Shown here: piece after piece, positions 1 through 8,703 of the stretch
Position numbering within the stretch: position 1 is the first letter of the stretch
Layout of the letters: every line of letters begins with the position of its first letter
Assembly (NCBI RefSeq): GCF_900169165.1
Contig: NZ_FXYY01000003.1
Coordinates: 248,001-312,000 of the forward strand
DNA length: 64,000 bases
DNA from: Brevibacterium linens ATCC 9172
GTDB lineage: Bacteria; Actinomycetota; Actinomycetes; Actinomycetales; Brevibacteriaceae
Reading direction: 5' to 3'
Made by a program: the position numbers and the translations under genes
The notes under the pieces: generated by a model
The model's database searches: none
The model's input: only the letters and a program-made list of their open reading frames with translations
What the model was told of the DNA's origin: nothing

Positions 1-413
1 CCGCGTCGGCTCAGATCCCCGAAGTCGATGATGCGCGCGGGAGCGAAACTCAGCGACAGCAGACCCCGGACTCTGTCCGCGGCGAAGAGTCGCAGACCGG
101 CACGGGTACCGACGGTGCAGATCAGTCGCCGGGTGACGCCGGCTCCGATGACGCGGCGCGCGCATTGGCCGCCAACCCGGAGACCCGCCCGATGGACGCA
201 GTGCCCGAAGCCTGGTCGCTGCCGAATGCCGACTACGAAGACGAAGAGACCGAGAACCCTCCCGGCTCACGCATCCGAGCCAGCTCGGTCACCGGGCAGG
301 ACGGTCAGATCCTCATGGGCGAAGAGCCCTCGAAGATGCCCTATATCGTCCTCGGCGTCGCCGCGTTCTTCGCCTTGGCCCTCATCGTCATCGCCCTCGT
401 CATGTTCCTCTGA
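1..413 (+). CDS. C-terminal part of a hypothetical single-pass membrane protein
   Basis: The frame is open from the left edge of the window (codons in phase with base 3) to the TGA ending at 413, so the true start lies outside. The visible 136 residues are an acidic, Gln/Asp/Ser/Gly-rich region followed by one strongly hydrophobic segment at the very C-terminus, which suggests a C-terminally anchored membrane protein. It sits 53 bp upstream of rsfS, where many Micrococcales carry an uncharacterised gene between nadD and rsfS. I recognise no domain. A TTG at 165 could give a short 82-residue product, but the coding-like composition upstream argues against it. Confidence 0.6.
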   Translation, partial: ASAQIPEVDDARGSETQRQQTPDSVRGEESQTGTGTDGADQSPGDAGSDDAARALAANPETRPMDAVPEAWSLPNADYEDEETENPPGSRIRASSVTGQDGQILMGEEPSKMPYIVLGVAAFFALALIVIALVMFL

Positions 414-466
414 ACATCACACGGGGACACACCACCTCCACCACCGCATCCATGCGAAAGGATCTT

Positions 467-844
467 GTGAGCGAGATCGCCGAATCCACCCAGCTGCTTC
501 GAACCGCCGCCAAAGCGGCGGACGAGAAGCTCGGAACCGACATCATCGGCCTCGATGTGAGCTCCACGCTCTACATCACCGACGCGTTCCTCATCGTCTC
601 GGCCGACAACGAACGCCAGATCGGTGCGATCATCGACGCGATCGAACAAGAGCTGCAGCTCGTGCACGACCTCACCCCGCTGCGCCGCGAGGGTCGGGGA
701 GGGGACTGGGTGCTGCTCGACTTCGGAGAGATCGTCGTCCATGTCTTCTCTGCCGAGCAGCGCGAGTACTATGCGCTCGAACGGCTGTGGAAAGACGTAC
801 CGGCTATCGACCTGCAGCTGCCCGAACCCGGCTCGGACGAATGA
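467..844 (+). CDS. rsfS: ribosome silencing factor RsfS (YbeB/Iojap family)
   Basis: RsfS binds ribosomal protein L14 (uL14) on the large subunit and blocks subunit joining when nutrients are scarce. The 125-residue product matches the family in length and carries its hallmarks: the segment around GLDVSSTLYITDAFLI, the NERQIGAI helix, and GDWVLLDFGEIVVHVF with YYALERLW near the end. I prefer the GTG at 467 because GAAAGGA lies just before it; an in-frame ATG at 452 would add five residues and has no Shine-Dalgarno sequence. The stop overlaps the start of the next gene (ATGA at 841-844), so the two are translationally coupled. Only the start codon is in doubt. Confidence 0.93.
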   Translation: MSEIAESTQLLRTAAKAADEKLGTDIIGLDVSSTLYITDAFLIVSADNERQIGAIIDAIEQELQLVHDLTPLRREGRGGDWVLLDFGEIVVHVFSAEQREYYALERLWKDVPAIDLQLPEPGSDE

Positions 845-1437
845 CGAAGACGGTGCTGTTCTGGCGTCACGGACAGACGGACTTCAACGTCGCCGGTCGC
901 TTCCAGGGACAGTCCGACGTCCCCCTCAACGACACGGGCCGAGCTCAGGCCGAAGAAACCGCTCGACTCCTCGCCGAGTTCGATCCGGAACTCATCGTCT
1001 CCTCCGACCTCTCCCGTGCAGCGGCGACCTCCGACAGCCTGGCGACGCTCGTCGGTCGCGAACCCCTGCGCGACGAGCGTCTGCGCGAGACCGCATTCGG
1101 TGAGTGGGAAGGGCGCACGCGCGCCGAGGTGGCCGAGATCTGGCCGAACGAACTCGCCGAATGGGCCTCCGGTGCCGATGTCAATCCGCCCGGGGGCGAG
1201 TCCCGTTCCCAGTCCGGTCACCGCGTCGCAGCTGCCATCTCCGAGATCGTACGGTCGACCGACGCCGAGCCGATCGCCATCGTCGCTCACGGTGCGGTCC
1301 TGCGGGCAGCCGCCGAAATCCTGTTGGAGATGAACGGGACCGGTCGGCTCGGCGTCCTCGGCAACTGCGGTCACGGAGAGTTCGGATTCACCGGCGACAG
1401 CTGGGTGCTGCGCAGCTGGGGCGCGTTCTCCCGCTGA
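841..1437 (+). CDS. histidine phosphatase family protein (phosphoglycerate mutase-like)
   Basis: A 198-residue cytoplasmic histidine phosphatase. The catalytic motif RHGQTDFN is at residues 9-16, giving the phospho-accepting histidine, and a second conserved histidine occurs in IVAHGAVLR near residue 147. The acid residue is probably in the LRETAFGEWEG stretch typical of this superfamily. It overlaps rsfS by four bases, the common actinobacterial rsfS-gpm arrangement. Family members range from cofactor-dependent phosphoglycerate mutases to broad phosphatases acting on sugar phosphates or glucosyl-3-phosphoglycerate; the substrate cannot be read from the sequence. Confidence 0.88.
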   Translation: MTKTVLFWRHGQTDFNVAGRFQGQSDVPLNDTGRAQAEETARLLAEFDPELIVSSDLSRAAATSDSLATLVGREPLRDERLRETAFGEWEGRTRAEVAEIWPNELAEWASGADVNPPGGESRSQSGHRVAAAISEIVRSTDAEPIAIVAHGAVLRAAAEILLEMNGTGRLGVLGNCGHGEFGFTGDSWVLRSWGAFSR

Positions 1438-1502
1438 GGCGAGGGTCAGCGGCACTGCCGGTTCGGTTCTCCGCCGTCCGGGCCGTCCGGGCCGCGCCGG
1501 AC

Positions 1503-2642
1503 TCAGCTGTCGGCCGTCCGGGCCGGTGCGACGGATCTGATGAGCTCGACCAGCGAGTCCGCCGACCTCGCCCAATCGAAGGCCAGTGCCTGCACCTGTC
1601 CGGCCGCGGACTTCCCCGCCCATCTTTCGGCGTCCGTGAGCCGGGTGATCGCCTCGGCGATCGACTGCGGGTCCTCGGGGTCGAAGTATTCGGCCGCCTC
1701 GGCGGCGATCTCCCGAAAGATCGGAATGTCCGAGACGGCCACGGGCACGCCCTGAGCCATCGCCTCGATCACTGGCAGCCCGAATCCCTCTTCGCGCGAG
1801 GCCGTGACCAGAGCTGTCGACTCGTCGAGCAGGCGCGCGTACTCCTCTTCGCTGACTCCTCGGTGGAAGACGACCTTCGCGCGGTCGGGGATGAGGGCAC
1901 GCAGCTGAGCTTCCCGACGTCCGTCGATGCGGCTGGCGATGTGCAAGGTCCACCCGGGCAGGTACTCGAGGGCGCGGATGAGGGCCTCGACGTTCTTGTA
2001 CGGCAGGAACGCGCCCATGTACAGGAGTGTCTTCGCATCGTGTCGGTTCACCGTCCGCGTGGAGGTGGCGGCCACCTCGGCGGCATTGGACACCACCTGC
2101 ACCGGCCTGCGAGTCAGGTGATGAGCGGCGATGAGATCCTTCGTCGTCTCGGACACTGCCGCCACCGCGTCGGCCCGATTGAGGAGCAGCCGTTGCGGGA
2201 AGAAACTCAGATGGTACGCCCGCCACAGCAGCCGGACCGGCAACGGCAGATCGCCGGGCGGCTTGGGGTGGGAGTAGTAGATGAGGTCGTGGATGGTCAG
2301 AATGAGCCCGTACCGGCGACCGAAGGAGCCCATCGTCTGCATCGTGGAGAACACGACATCGGCTCCCAGGGCATTGAGCTTCCCGGCGATGGCCACCTCA
2401 GCGGGGGAGGTGGGGTCTGACAACTCGACCCATGCGCAATCGGGCAGCAGCGCCAGCTGGGCCCGGTCGCTGATGATGACGGTGACGTCGATCTCCGTGC
2501 CCTCGACGGCCCTGAGCAGGGCCGAGAGCAGACACGAACCGTACCGGGAGATCCCGTCGTGGTGATCGGTGCGGGTGAAGCGCGCGTCGAAGAAGACCGA
2601 CAGCCTCGAAGAGGGTTGACGGCTCTGTGTGCTTTTGCTCAT
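1503..2642 (-). CDS. GT4-type glycosyltransferase (group 1)
   Basis: A 379-residue GT-B fold glycosyltransferase of the GT4/group 1 type. The N-terminal acceptor domain has a FDARFTRTDHHDGISRYG-like start, and the C-terminal donor domain carries LLYMGAFLPYKN (about residue 205) and the nucleotide-sugar motif EEGFGLPVIEAMAQG (E-x7-E, about residues 284-298). The ATG at 2642 is preceded by a GGAG five bases upstream. It is a single gene that converges with the histidine phosphatase and diverges from the mrp operon. The family usually transfers hexoses (often mannose) from NDP-sugars to lipids or glycans; donor and acceptor are not predictable. Confidence 0.87.
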   Translation of the reverse strand: MSKSTQSRQPSSRLSVFFDARFTRTDHHDGISRYGSCLLSALLRAVEGTEIDVTVIISDRAQLALLPDCAWVELSDPTSPAEVAIAGKLNALGADVVFSTMQTMGSFGRRYGLILTIHDLIYYSHPKPPGDLPLPVRLLWRAYHLSFFPQRLLLNRADAVAAVSETTKDLIAAHHLTRRPVQVVSNAAEVAATSTRTVNRHDAKTLLYMGAFLPYKNVEALIRALEYLPGWTLHIASRIDGRREAQLRALIPDRAKVVFHRGVSEEEYARLLDESTALVTASREEGFGLPVIEAMAQGVPVAVSDIPIFREIAAEAAEYFDPEDPQSIAEAITRLTDAERWAGKSAAGQVQALAFDWARSADSLVELIRSVAPARTADS

Positions 2643-2764
2643 GGAACTCCGAGTCGATAGTCTGATTCTTCGAAAGTCTGTGTCTGTCCGAATGCGTATT
2701 CTGCGACGAAGGATCAGTGAGTGAAGGAATCATCACCTGTGCCCGCGGCCGTTGAGGCCCGTTC

Positions 2765-5700
2765 ATGATCCTAACGCTGATCGCTCTGGCGGGACTGGTC
2801 GTGCTCACCCCGGTCCTCACTCGTTTCGCCGGCCGGGAGAGCGGCTGGCCGCTCGCCGCCGCCTACCTGGGCGTGGCTGCGCTGTTCACCCCCACTGCCG
2901 CCGAGGTGATGGCCGGGAACAATCCCGAGACGTCCTATCGGTGGATTCCCAGTCTCGGCGTCGACCTGGCTCTGCGAGCCGACGGCATCGGCGTCGTCTT
3001 CACCTATATCGCCCTGATCATCGGGGCAGTCGTGTTCATCTATTCGACCCGCTACCTCAGCCCGGGCCGGAACACGAGCTTCTACTGGCTGATGGTGATC
3101 TTCACGTTCTCCATGGTCGCGCTCGTGCTCACCAACGATGTGCTCGTGCTGTTCGTGTGCTGGGAGCTGACGTCGCTGGCGTCCTTCTTCCTCATCGCCC
3201 GGTCCGGATCACCCGGACAGGCACCGGCCCTGCGGACGATGTTCTTCACCTTCATCGGAGGCCTCAGCCTGCTGGTGGCCACCGGTGTGATCATCGCGGT
3301 GACCGGGACGACGAACCTCGCCGAGGCGATCAGCTCCCCGGTGTGGACGGGCCAGCCCGAGGTCACGACGCTGGTGGCTCTGCTCGTCGGCGTCGCCGCC
3401 ATGACGAAGTCCGCGCAGTTCCCCTTCCACCCGTGGCTGCCCGATGCGATGGCCGCTGCCACCCCGGTCTCGGCCTATCTGCATGCCGCTGCCGTCGTCA
3501 AAGCCGGCATCTTCCTCATGCTGCGGTTCTCACCGACCTTCCACGCCACGCCGGCCTGGAACGTTCTGCTCGTGACGGCGGGACTTCTCACTGCGTGTCT
3601 GGGCGGCTGGTTCGCACTCAACCAACATGACGTGAAGAAGCTCATGGCCTATTCGACGGTGTCCCAGCTGGGCCTCATCACCGCCGTCATCGGCGTCGGC
3701 ACCGAGGCGGCCATCGCTGCCGCCACTCTCCACGTCATCGCTCACGCTCTGTTCAAGTCCGGCCTGTTCATGATGGTCGGAGTCGTCGACCACCTCGCCG
3801 GCACCCGCGACCTCGCACGGATCCCGAAACTCATGCGGTCCGCTCCGGCGGCGTTCACGGTGATGATCATCGGCTGTGCATCCATGGCTGGGATTCCGCC
3901 GCTGTTGGGCTTCGTGTCGAAGGAAGCCCTGTTCACGGCCCTGGGAGAGACGCCGGGCGGTCCCTGGGCCGGGTGGGTGGCTCTGCTCGTCGCGGTCGGT
4001 GCCTCCGTGCTCACCTTCGCCTATTGTGCGAAGACCGTCTGGGGCAGCTTCATCGACGGGCGCGAACCCGAGACGGGTGACATCCACCGCGGTTCTCCCG
4101 TCATGCTCATCGCGGCGGCCCTGCCGATCCTGGCCTCGTTTCCGCTGAGCTTCGTCCTCTTCCTCCTCGACACTCCGCTCGACCACGTGGTGCGCGCGGC
4201 GGTGCCGAACGCCACCGAACACGTCCATCTGGCGCTGTGGCACGGATTCAACATCGAACTGCTCGCCTCTGGACTCATCATCGCCATCGGCGTCGTCCTC
4301 ATCCTGCGTCGCTCACGCGTCTTCGTCTTCTTCCACAAGGCCACGCTGCCGTTCGACGGATCCGATGTCATCGACTCGCTGACGACGGGCCTCGAACGTC
4401 TGGGACACGGTCTTGCCGCCTTCGTCCGCCCGATGAACTCCGGACCCTATCTGGCGATGTCGTTGGGCGGGCTGAGCGTGCTCGCCATCGGCTCGATTCC
4501 CGTCGTCTTCGCCGACTTGCCGCCGCTGCAGCAGAATCTCAGCCGTCCGGTGGACGTCATCCTGCTCGTCCTCATCACCGTGGCAGTCCTCGTCCTGTGC
4601 ACCTCGCATTCGCGTCTGACGACCGTTGTGGCGCTGTCTGCCATCGGCATCCTCGCCACCGTGCAGATCCTGGCTCTCGGCGCCCCCGACGTCACCCTGA
4701 CGCAGCTGCTCGTCGAAGCGATGACGATCATCGTCATCATGCTCGTGCTCCAGAAACTTCCCCGTTCGTTCTGGAAGTACCCGAAGCGCAAACAGACTCC
4801 GCGCCTTCTCTTTGCGGTCATCGTCGGTGCCAGCGCGGCCGGACTCACCCTGGTGCTCAACGGCCGGCGGGAACGTTCCGACCTCGGTCTGTACTATCTC
4901 GACAAGGCTCCGGAGATCAGCGGCGGAGACAACATCGTCAACACGATCCTCGTCGAATTCCGTGCCCTCGATACCCTTGGTGAGCTGACCGTCCTCGGCA
5001 TGGCCGGAATCGCGATCGTCGCTGTGATGTCGACGGTCAAGGACAAGTTCATCGACCCGCCGGCCGAGAACATCCCGGAACCGCCGCGGCCTCCGTGGGT
5101 GTCCATCCGCCCCAAGGGCACCACTGCGTACCGCGGCGTCCACGAGGCGTGGCCGAACGTCATCCCGCTGCAGCTGACGCTGAAGGTCCTCGGTCCGCTG
5201 CTGGCGGTGAGCTCACTGCTGATCTTCTGGCGTGGTCACAATTCCCCGGGCGGCGGATTCATCGCCGCGCTCGTCGGTTCAGCCGTCATCGGCTTGGCCT
5301 ACCTGTCGACGCCGAAGGATCGTGCGATCGGTCCGCCGCGGGCACCCCTGTACCTCATCGGCTCCGGCGTGGCCACGGCAGTGGTCACCGGCATCATCGG
5401 TCTCCTGTTCGCCGGTTCGTTCCTCCACCCGATGCACGCCGAGTTCGCCGGTCAGCATTGGACGACGTCGATGCTCTTCGATGTCGGCGTCTACCTGGCG
5501 GTGCTCGGACTCATGCTGCTCTCGTTCAACCTCCTCGGCGTCTCGGACTCCGCGGCGACTCCGGCCGGTGACGATGTGCTCACCAACGGCATCATCCGAC
5601 GCGACGTCGAACGCACCCGCGAACGTGCCGATGAGCTGCTCTACGGGGAGTTGAGCGGTCCGATGGAGGCGATCCGCGGGGAACGCCCCGAACGCAGCCG

Positions 5701-5803
5701 CCGCCGCGGCGCTGAGGATTCCGAGGAAGCGAAGGTGCGGGCGAACTCGACGCATATCCTCCGCGGGGACTCACCGGCCGGCGGAGATGGGGAGGAAGCA
5801 TGA
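2765..5803 (+). CDS. mrpA: Na+/H+ antiporter subunit A, fused MrpA-MrpB
   Basis: This is the large subunit of the Mrp (Mnh/Sha) cation/proton antiporter, a complex I-related membrane complex for Na+ export and pH homeostasis. The 1012-residue protein has the NuoL-like proton channel region with its conserved core around residues 105-400 (SAQFPFHPWLPDAM, AYSTVSQLG), then MbhD/MbhE-type segments at about 590-760. An MrpB-type domain follows at about 800-930 (GHNSPGGGFIAALV). MrpA alone is about 800 residues, so mrpB is fused on, as in many actinobacteria. A charged tail of about 70 residues ends the protein. A GAGG lies seven bases before the ATG. Its stop overlaps mrpC (ATGA). Confidence 0.95.
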   Translation: MILTLIALAGLVVLTPVLTRFAGRESGWPLAAAYLGVAALFTPTAAEVMAGNNPETSYRWIPSLGVDLALRADGIGVVFTYIALIIGAVVFIYSTRYLSPGRNTSFYWLMVIFTFSMVALVLTNDVLVLFVCWELTSLASFFLIARSGSPGQAPALRTMFFTFIGGLSLLVATGVIIAVTGTTNLAEAISSPVWTGQPEVTTLVALLVGVAAMTKSAQFPFHPWLPDAMAAATPVSAYLHAAAVVKAGIFLMLRFSPTFHATPAWNVLLVTAGLLTACLGGWFALNQHDVKKLMAYSTVSQLGLITAVIGVGTEAAIAAATLHVIAHALFKSGLFMMVGVVDHLAGTRDLARIPKLMRSAPAAFTVMIIGCASMAGIPPLLGFVSKEALFTALGETPGGPWAGWVALLVAVGASVLTFAYCAKTVWGSFIDGREPETGDIHRGSPVMLIAAALPILASFPLSFVLFLLDTPLDHVVRAAVPNATEHVHLALWHGFNIELLASGLIIAIGVVLILRRSRVFVFFHKATLPFDGSDVIDSLTTGLERLGHGLAAFVRPMNSGPYLAMSLGGLSVLAIGSIPVVFADLPPLQQNLSRPVDVILLVLITVAVLVLCTSHSRLTTVVALSAIGILATVQILALGAPDVTLTQLLVEAMTIIVIMLVLQKLPRSFWKYPKRKQTPRLLFAVIVGASAAGLTLVLNGRRERSDLGLYYLDKAPEISGGDNIVNTILVEFRALDTLGELTVLGMAGIAIVAVMSTVKDKFIDPPAENIPEPPRPPWVSIRPKGTTAYRGVHEAWPNVIPLQLTLKVLGPLLAVSSLLIFWRGHNSPGGGFIAALVGSAVIGLAYLSTPKDRAIGPPRAPLYLIGSGVATAVVTGIIGLLFAGSFLHPMHAEFAGQHWTTSMLFDVGVYLAVLGLMLLSFNLLGVSDSAATPAGDDVLTNGIIRRDVERTRERADELLYGELSGPMEAIRGERPERSRRRGAEDSEEAKVRANSTHILRGDSPAGGDGEEA

Positions 5804-6132
5804 TCCTGGCACTGACGATCGGCGTCCTCACCGCCGGAGGCGTCTACCTCATGATGCAGCGCTCCATGGTTCGGGGAGTCTTCGGACTCACCCTCATCTC
5901 CCACGCCGCGAACTTCATCCTGCTCTCGGCCGGGGTCGGCGCCTGGAGAGGCGAACCGCTGGCCGGGCGCGGTTCCCTTGCCGACGCGGCCGACCCGCTG
6001 CCTCAGGCATTCGTCCTCACCGCCATCGTCATCACTTTGGCGGTGACGATCTTCATGCTCGCTCTGGCCGTGCTCGGCCATGACGACGACCAGAAACGCA
6101 GCCCCGAGACGGGGGAGGAGCGCGACTCATGA
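5800..6132 (+). CDS. mrpC: Na+/H+ antiporter subunit C (NuoK-like)
   Basis: A 110-residue NuoK/MrpC homologue with three predicted transmembrane helices. Diagnostic features are the first helix GVYLMMQRSMVRGVFG, ending in a region that resembles the family GLxLLSHAVNLLLL motif (here GLTLISHAANFILLSAG), and the PLPQAFVLTAIVIT segment of helix three with FxLTAIVI. It overlaps mrpA and mrpD by four bases on each side, so it is the second gene of a translationally coupled operon. It forms part of the membrane arm of the antiporter. Length and composition are normal. Confidence 0.94.
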   Translation: MILALTIGVLTAGGVYLMMQRSMVRGVFGLTLISHAANFILLSAGVGAWRGEPLAGRGSLADAADPLPQAFVLTAIVITLAVTIFMLALAVLGHDDDQKRSPETGEERDS

Positions 6133-7646
6133 ACTCAGCCCTGCTCCTACTGCTCATCGGCCTCCCGCTCCTGGCCTCCGCCCTGAGCGTGCTCATCACC
6201 TCACGCACCTTCGACCGACTGCTCCTGCTCGCTGTTCCCGTGTTCGTCGGCGGCAGCGGGATCGGGCTCCTCGGGCTGCACGGTTCGACCCCGGTGATCG
6301 CCCATTCTGTCGGCGACTATGTGCCCGGTCTGGCGATCGTGTTCGTCTCGGACACGTTCACTGCGCTCATGCTCGTGCTCACCTCACTCGTCGCGTTCGT
6401 CAGCAGCCTGTTCCTCATCTCCACCGGAGAGGATCAGTACCGGTTCGTTCCGGCGCTCATCATGATGATGCTCACCGGAGTCTATGGTGCGCTGCTGACC
6501 GGTGATCTGTTCAACCTCTTCGTCTTCGTCGAAGTGATGATGCTGCCCGCCTACGCGCTCATCGCCGTCACCGGCACCTGGCGCAGGCTCGGGATCGGAC
6601 GACTCTATGTGATGGTCAACCTGCTGACCTCGACGATGCTGCTCATCGGCGTCGGATTCGTCTATGGTGCCACCGGCACGGTCAACCTCGCGGTTCTGGC
6701 AGGTCAGGGACAGCCGACCGGCCAGGCAGGGATCGCGCTGGGCGTGGTGCTGCTGTCGCTGTTCATCAAGGCCGGCGGCGCGCCCTTCCACGGCTGGCTC
6801 GTCCGCAGCTATCCGAACACCTCGGCGGGCATGATGTCGCTGTTCTCCGGGCTGCATTCTAAGGTCGGGCTCTACGCGATCTACCGCATCTACACCACTG
6901 TCTACGGTGAACCCGCCCCGTGGGCGACGGTCCTGGTCATCGTCGCGGTGGCGAGCATCCTCATCGGTGCGGTGTCCGGCTTCGGACAGGTGCGGGTGCG
7001 CAATGTGCTCGGATTCGAGATGACTGCCGGCGTCGGCCACATCCTCGTCGGCGTCACCCTGCTGACCTCGGCAGCCCTCGGCGCCGGTGCGTTCTACATG
7101 ATGCACCATATGATCACGATGGCCGGCCTGCTGCTCATCATGGGCGCGGTCGAACAGACCTACGGCACCGGATCCTTCCGCAAGCTGTCCGGGCTCGCCT
7201 CCCGCGAGCGATGGGCGACCATCCTCATGATCCTCGGGGTCTTCTCCTTGGTCGGTCTTCCGCCGACCTCGGGGCTGTGGGGCAAGGTCGGACTCATCCG
7301 GGCCTCCACGGACACCGGCGGCGGCTTCGGATGGGTCCTTGTCTCAGCCATCGTCGCGGGCGCAGCGATCAGCCTGTTGGCGCTTCAGCGCACCTGGCGC
7401 AACACCTTCTGGGGACCGCCGATGCAGACGTACCGTCCGGACTCGGCAGAGACCGGACGTGCCCCGGCCGAACCGATCATGCGCAGCGTGCGCATCCCCG
7501 CCCGTCTGCTGGTGCCGGCGACGATCATGATCGGTCTCTCCGTTGCGCTCTTCTGCTTCCCGGAGCCTCTGCTCGACCTCACACTCCGGGGAGCCGAGGG
7601 TCTGCTCGACCATAGCGACTATATTGAGGCGGTGATGGCACCGTGA
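6129..7646 (+). CDS. mrpD: Na+/H+ antiporter subunit D (NuoN/M-like)
   Basis: A 505-residue polytopic protein of the proton-conducting antiporter family (NuoL/M/N, MrpD). The central channel region includes FNLFVFVEVMMLPAYALI, where the conserved membrane glutamate is in FVEVM near residue 136, and the lysine motif in LFIKAGGAPFHGWLVR near residue 215. These residues form the proton path in the family. The gene overlaps mrpC and mrpE and has the usual MrpD length. With MrpA it supplies the two antiporter-like subunits of the complex. Confidence 0.94.
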   Translation: MNSALLLLLIGLPLLASALSVLITSRTFDRLLLLAVPVFVGGSGIGLLGLHGSTPVIAHSVGDYVPGLAIVFVSDTFTALMLVLTSLVAFVSSLFLISTGEDQYRFVPALIMMMLTGVYGALLTGDLFNLFVFVEVMMLPAYALIAVTGTWRRLGIGRLYVMVNLLTSTMLLIGVGFVYGATGTVNLAVLAGQGQPTGQAGIALGVVLLSLFIKAGGAPFHGWLVRSYPNTSAGMMSLFSGLHSKVGLYAIYRIYTTVYGEPAPWATVLVIVAVASILIGAVSGFGQVRVRNVLGFEMTAGVGHILVGVTLLTSAALGAGAFYMMHHMITMAGLLLIMGAVEQTYGTGSFRKLSGLASRERWATILMILGVFSLVGLPPTSGLWGKVGLIRASTDTGGGFGWVLVSAIVAGAAISLLALQRTWRNTFWGPPMQTYRPDSAETGRAPAEPIMRSVRIPARLLVPATIMIGLSVALFCFPEPLLDLTLRGAEGLLDHSDYIEAVMAP

Positions 7647-8020
7647 TGCGTCTTATCCACGGCATCTCCTACGTCGGCTTCATCGTCCGGGCGATCATCA
7701 CGGGGTCGGCGACCGTCGTCGCCCGACTCTTTTGCAGCGACTATGCCCAGCCGATGATCGTCGAGCTGCCGATGCGCTGCGCCACCGACCTCGAAGTCAC
7801 GCTGTTCGCGTCGTCGATCACCATCACGCCCGGCACGCTGGTCACAGCGATCGCGGCCGGCACGGCGACGACCCCGCCGGTGATCTTCGTCCACGCCCTA
7901 TTCGAGGAGTCGGAGGAATCCGCCCTCGACGGGCTCATCGACATGGAGTCGCGGCTGCTGTCGATGACCCGTGGACGTGCGCCGGGTCCACACACCGATC
8001 TGCAGGGAGGGCATCCATGA
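7643..8020 (+). CDS. mrpE: Na+/H+ antiporter subunit E, short form
   Basis: MrpE-like protein of 124-125 residues. It keeps the conserved C-terminal part: MIVELPMRCATDLEVTLFASSITITPGTL is the family region in which LxxxITxTPGT is diagnostic. It lacks most of the two-helix N-terminal segment found in typical MrpE (about 160 residues) and begins almost at the third helix. The start is GTG at 7643 overlapping the mrpD stop, with ATG at 7646 next to it. Because neighbours on both sides are intact and coupled, I read this as a natural short MrpE, not a pseudogene. Confidence 0.88.
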   Translation: MMRLIHGISYVGFIVRAIITGSATVVARLFCSDYAQPMIVELPMRCATDLEVTLFASSITITPGTLVTAIAAGTATTPPVIFVHALFEESEESALDGLIDMESRLLSMTRGRAPGPHTDLQGGHP

Positions 8021-8277
8021 TCGTCATCGCCGGCATCTGCTCGGTCATCCTCGCCGCCGTTATCATCATCGGCCTCATCCGCGTGCTCACGGCCCGGGAT
8101 CAGGGTTCACGTGCAGTGGTTTCGGACCTCATCTACTTCTCGGCCATCGCGATCGTCACGATGCTCGGCATCATGGTGGCCTCGTCGATCGTCCTCGACG
8201 TGGTCTTCCTGTCCTCCATGGTGGGGATCCTCGCCACGATCGCTCTGTCGCGCATCCTCACGAGGGGGCACCGCTGA
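8017..8277 (+). CDS. mrpF: Na+/H+ antiporter subunit F
   Basis: An 86-residue protein with three hydrophobic helices and the MrpF-type motif in which an arginine follows the first helix (LIRVLTARDQGSRAVVSDLI) before two further helices. The ATG at 8017 has an AGGGAGG ribosome binding site six bases upstream. It overlaps the end of mrpE by four bases and meets mrpG in TGATG. The longer frame upstream of 8017 is a shadow of mrpE. A small membrane subunit of the Mrp complex, of normal length for the family. Confidence 0.92.
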   Translation: MIVIAGICSVILAAVIIIGLIRVLTARDQGSRAVVSDLIYFSAIAIVTMLGIMVASSIVLDVVFLSSMVGILATIALSRILTRGHR

Positions 8278-8666
8278 TGAATGAAACACTGGCCACGACC
8301 CTCGTCGGGATCTTCGGCATCACCGGATCCCTGCTGCTGCTCAGCTCCGCGCTGGCGATGTTCCGTGTTCGCGACGCCCTGTCGCGGATCAACGTGTTCT
8401 CGCCGGCTACGGGCCTGGGCATGCCCTTCATCGTCATTGCGGCCTTCATCTTCGACCTCTATTCGTCCGGGTTCTCCTGGTTCTCGCTGATCATGGCCGT
8501 CATCGCAGTGTTGTGCCTGATCATCGTGTCCTCGGTCGCGAGCAATACCCTGGCCAGGTCGACGGTGCTGTCAGGACAGCCGGTGTTCCGCAAGACCTCA
8601 CCCAATCGGCTGGCAGCGCCGCCGGAGGGCGTCGTCGACGTCGACCCCGACGTCAAGGACTCCTGA
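8277..8666 (+). CDS. mrpG: Na+/H+ antiporter subunit G
   Basis: A 129-residue MrpG (PhaG/MnhG) homologue with three transmembrane helices and the family segment AMFRVRDALSRINVFSPATGLGMPFI, which matches the RLPDxYxRLHAxTKAxTLG-type motif in position. The start ATG overlaps the mrpF stop by one base (TGATG). A hydrophilic C-terminal tail of about 30 residues ends the operon. No clear terminator follows before the convergent alkB gene. Confidence 0.91.
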   Translation: MNETLATTLVGIFGITGSLLLLSSALAMFRVRDALSRINVFSPATGLGMPFIVIAAFIFDLYSSGFSWFSLIMAVIAVLCLIIVSSVASNTLARSTVLSGQPVFRKTSPNRLAAPPEGVVDVDPDVKDS

Positions 8667-8703
8667 GCCGCCGCCCCGCACCGGGACCGCCGGTGACTCG
8701 AAC

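Noticed and set aside
1474..1530. Triple CCGTCCGGGC repeat between convergent genes
   Set aside because: Short, GC-rich and partly inside the end of the glycosyltransferase gene; no clear structure.
769..2226. Long open frame of 485 codons on the minus strand
   Set aside because: It is antisense to the histidine phosphatase and overlaps the glycosyltransferase in another frame; its Arg/Gly/Pro-rich composition is typical of a high-GC shadow.
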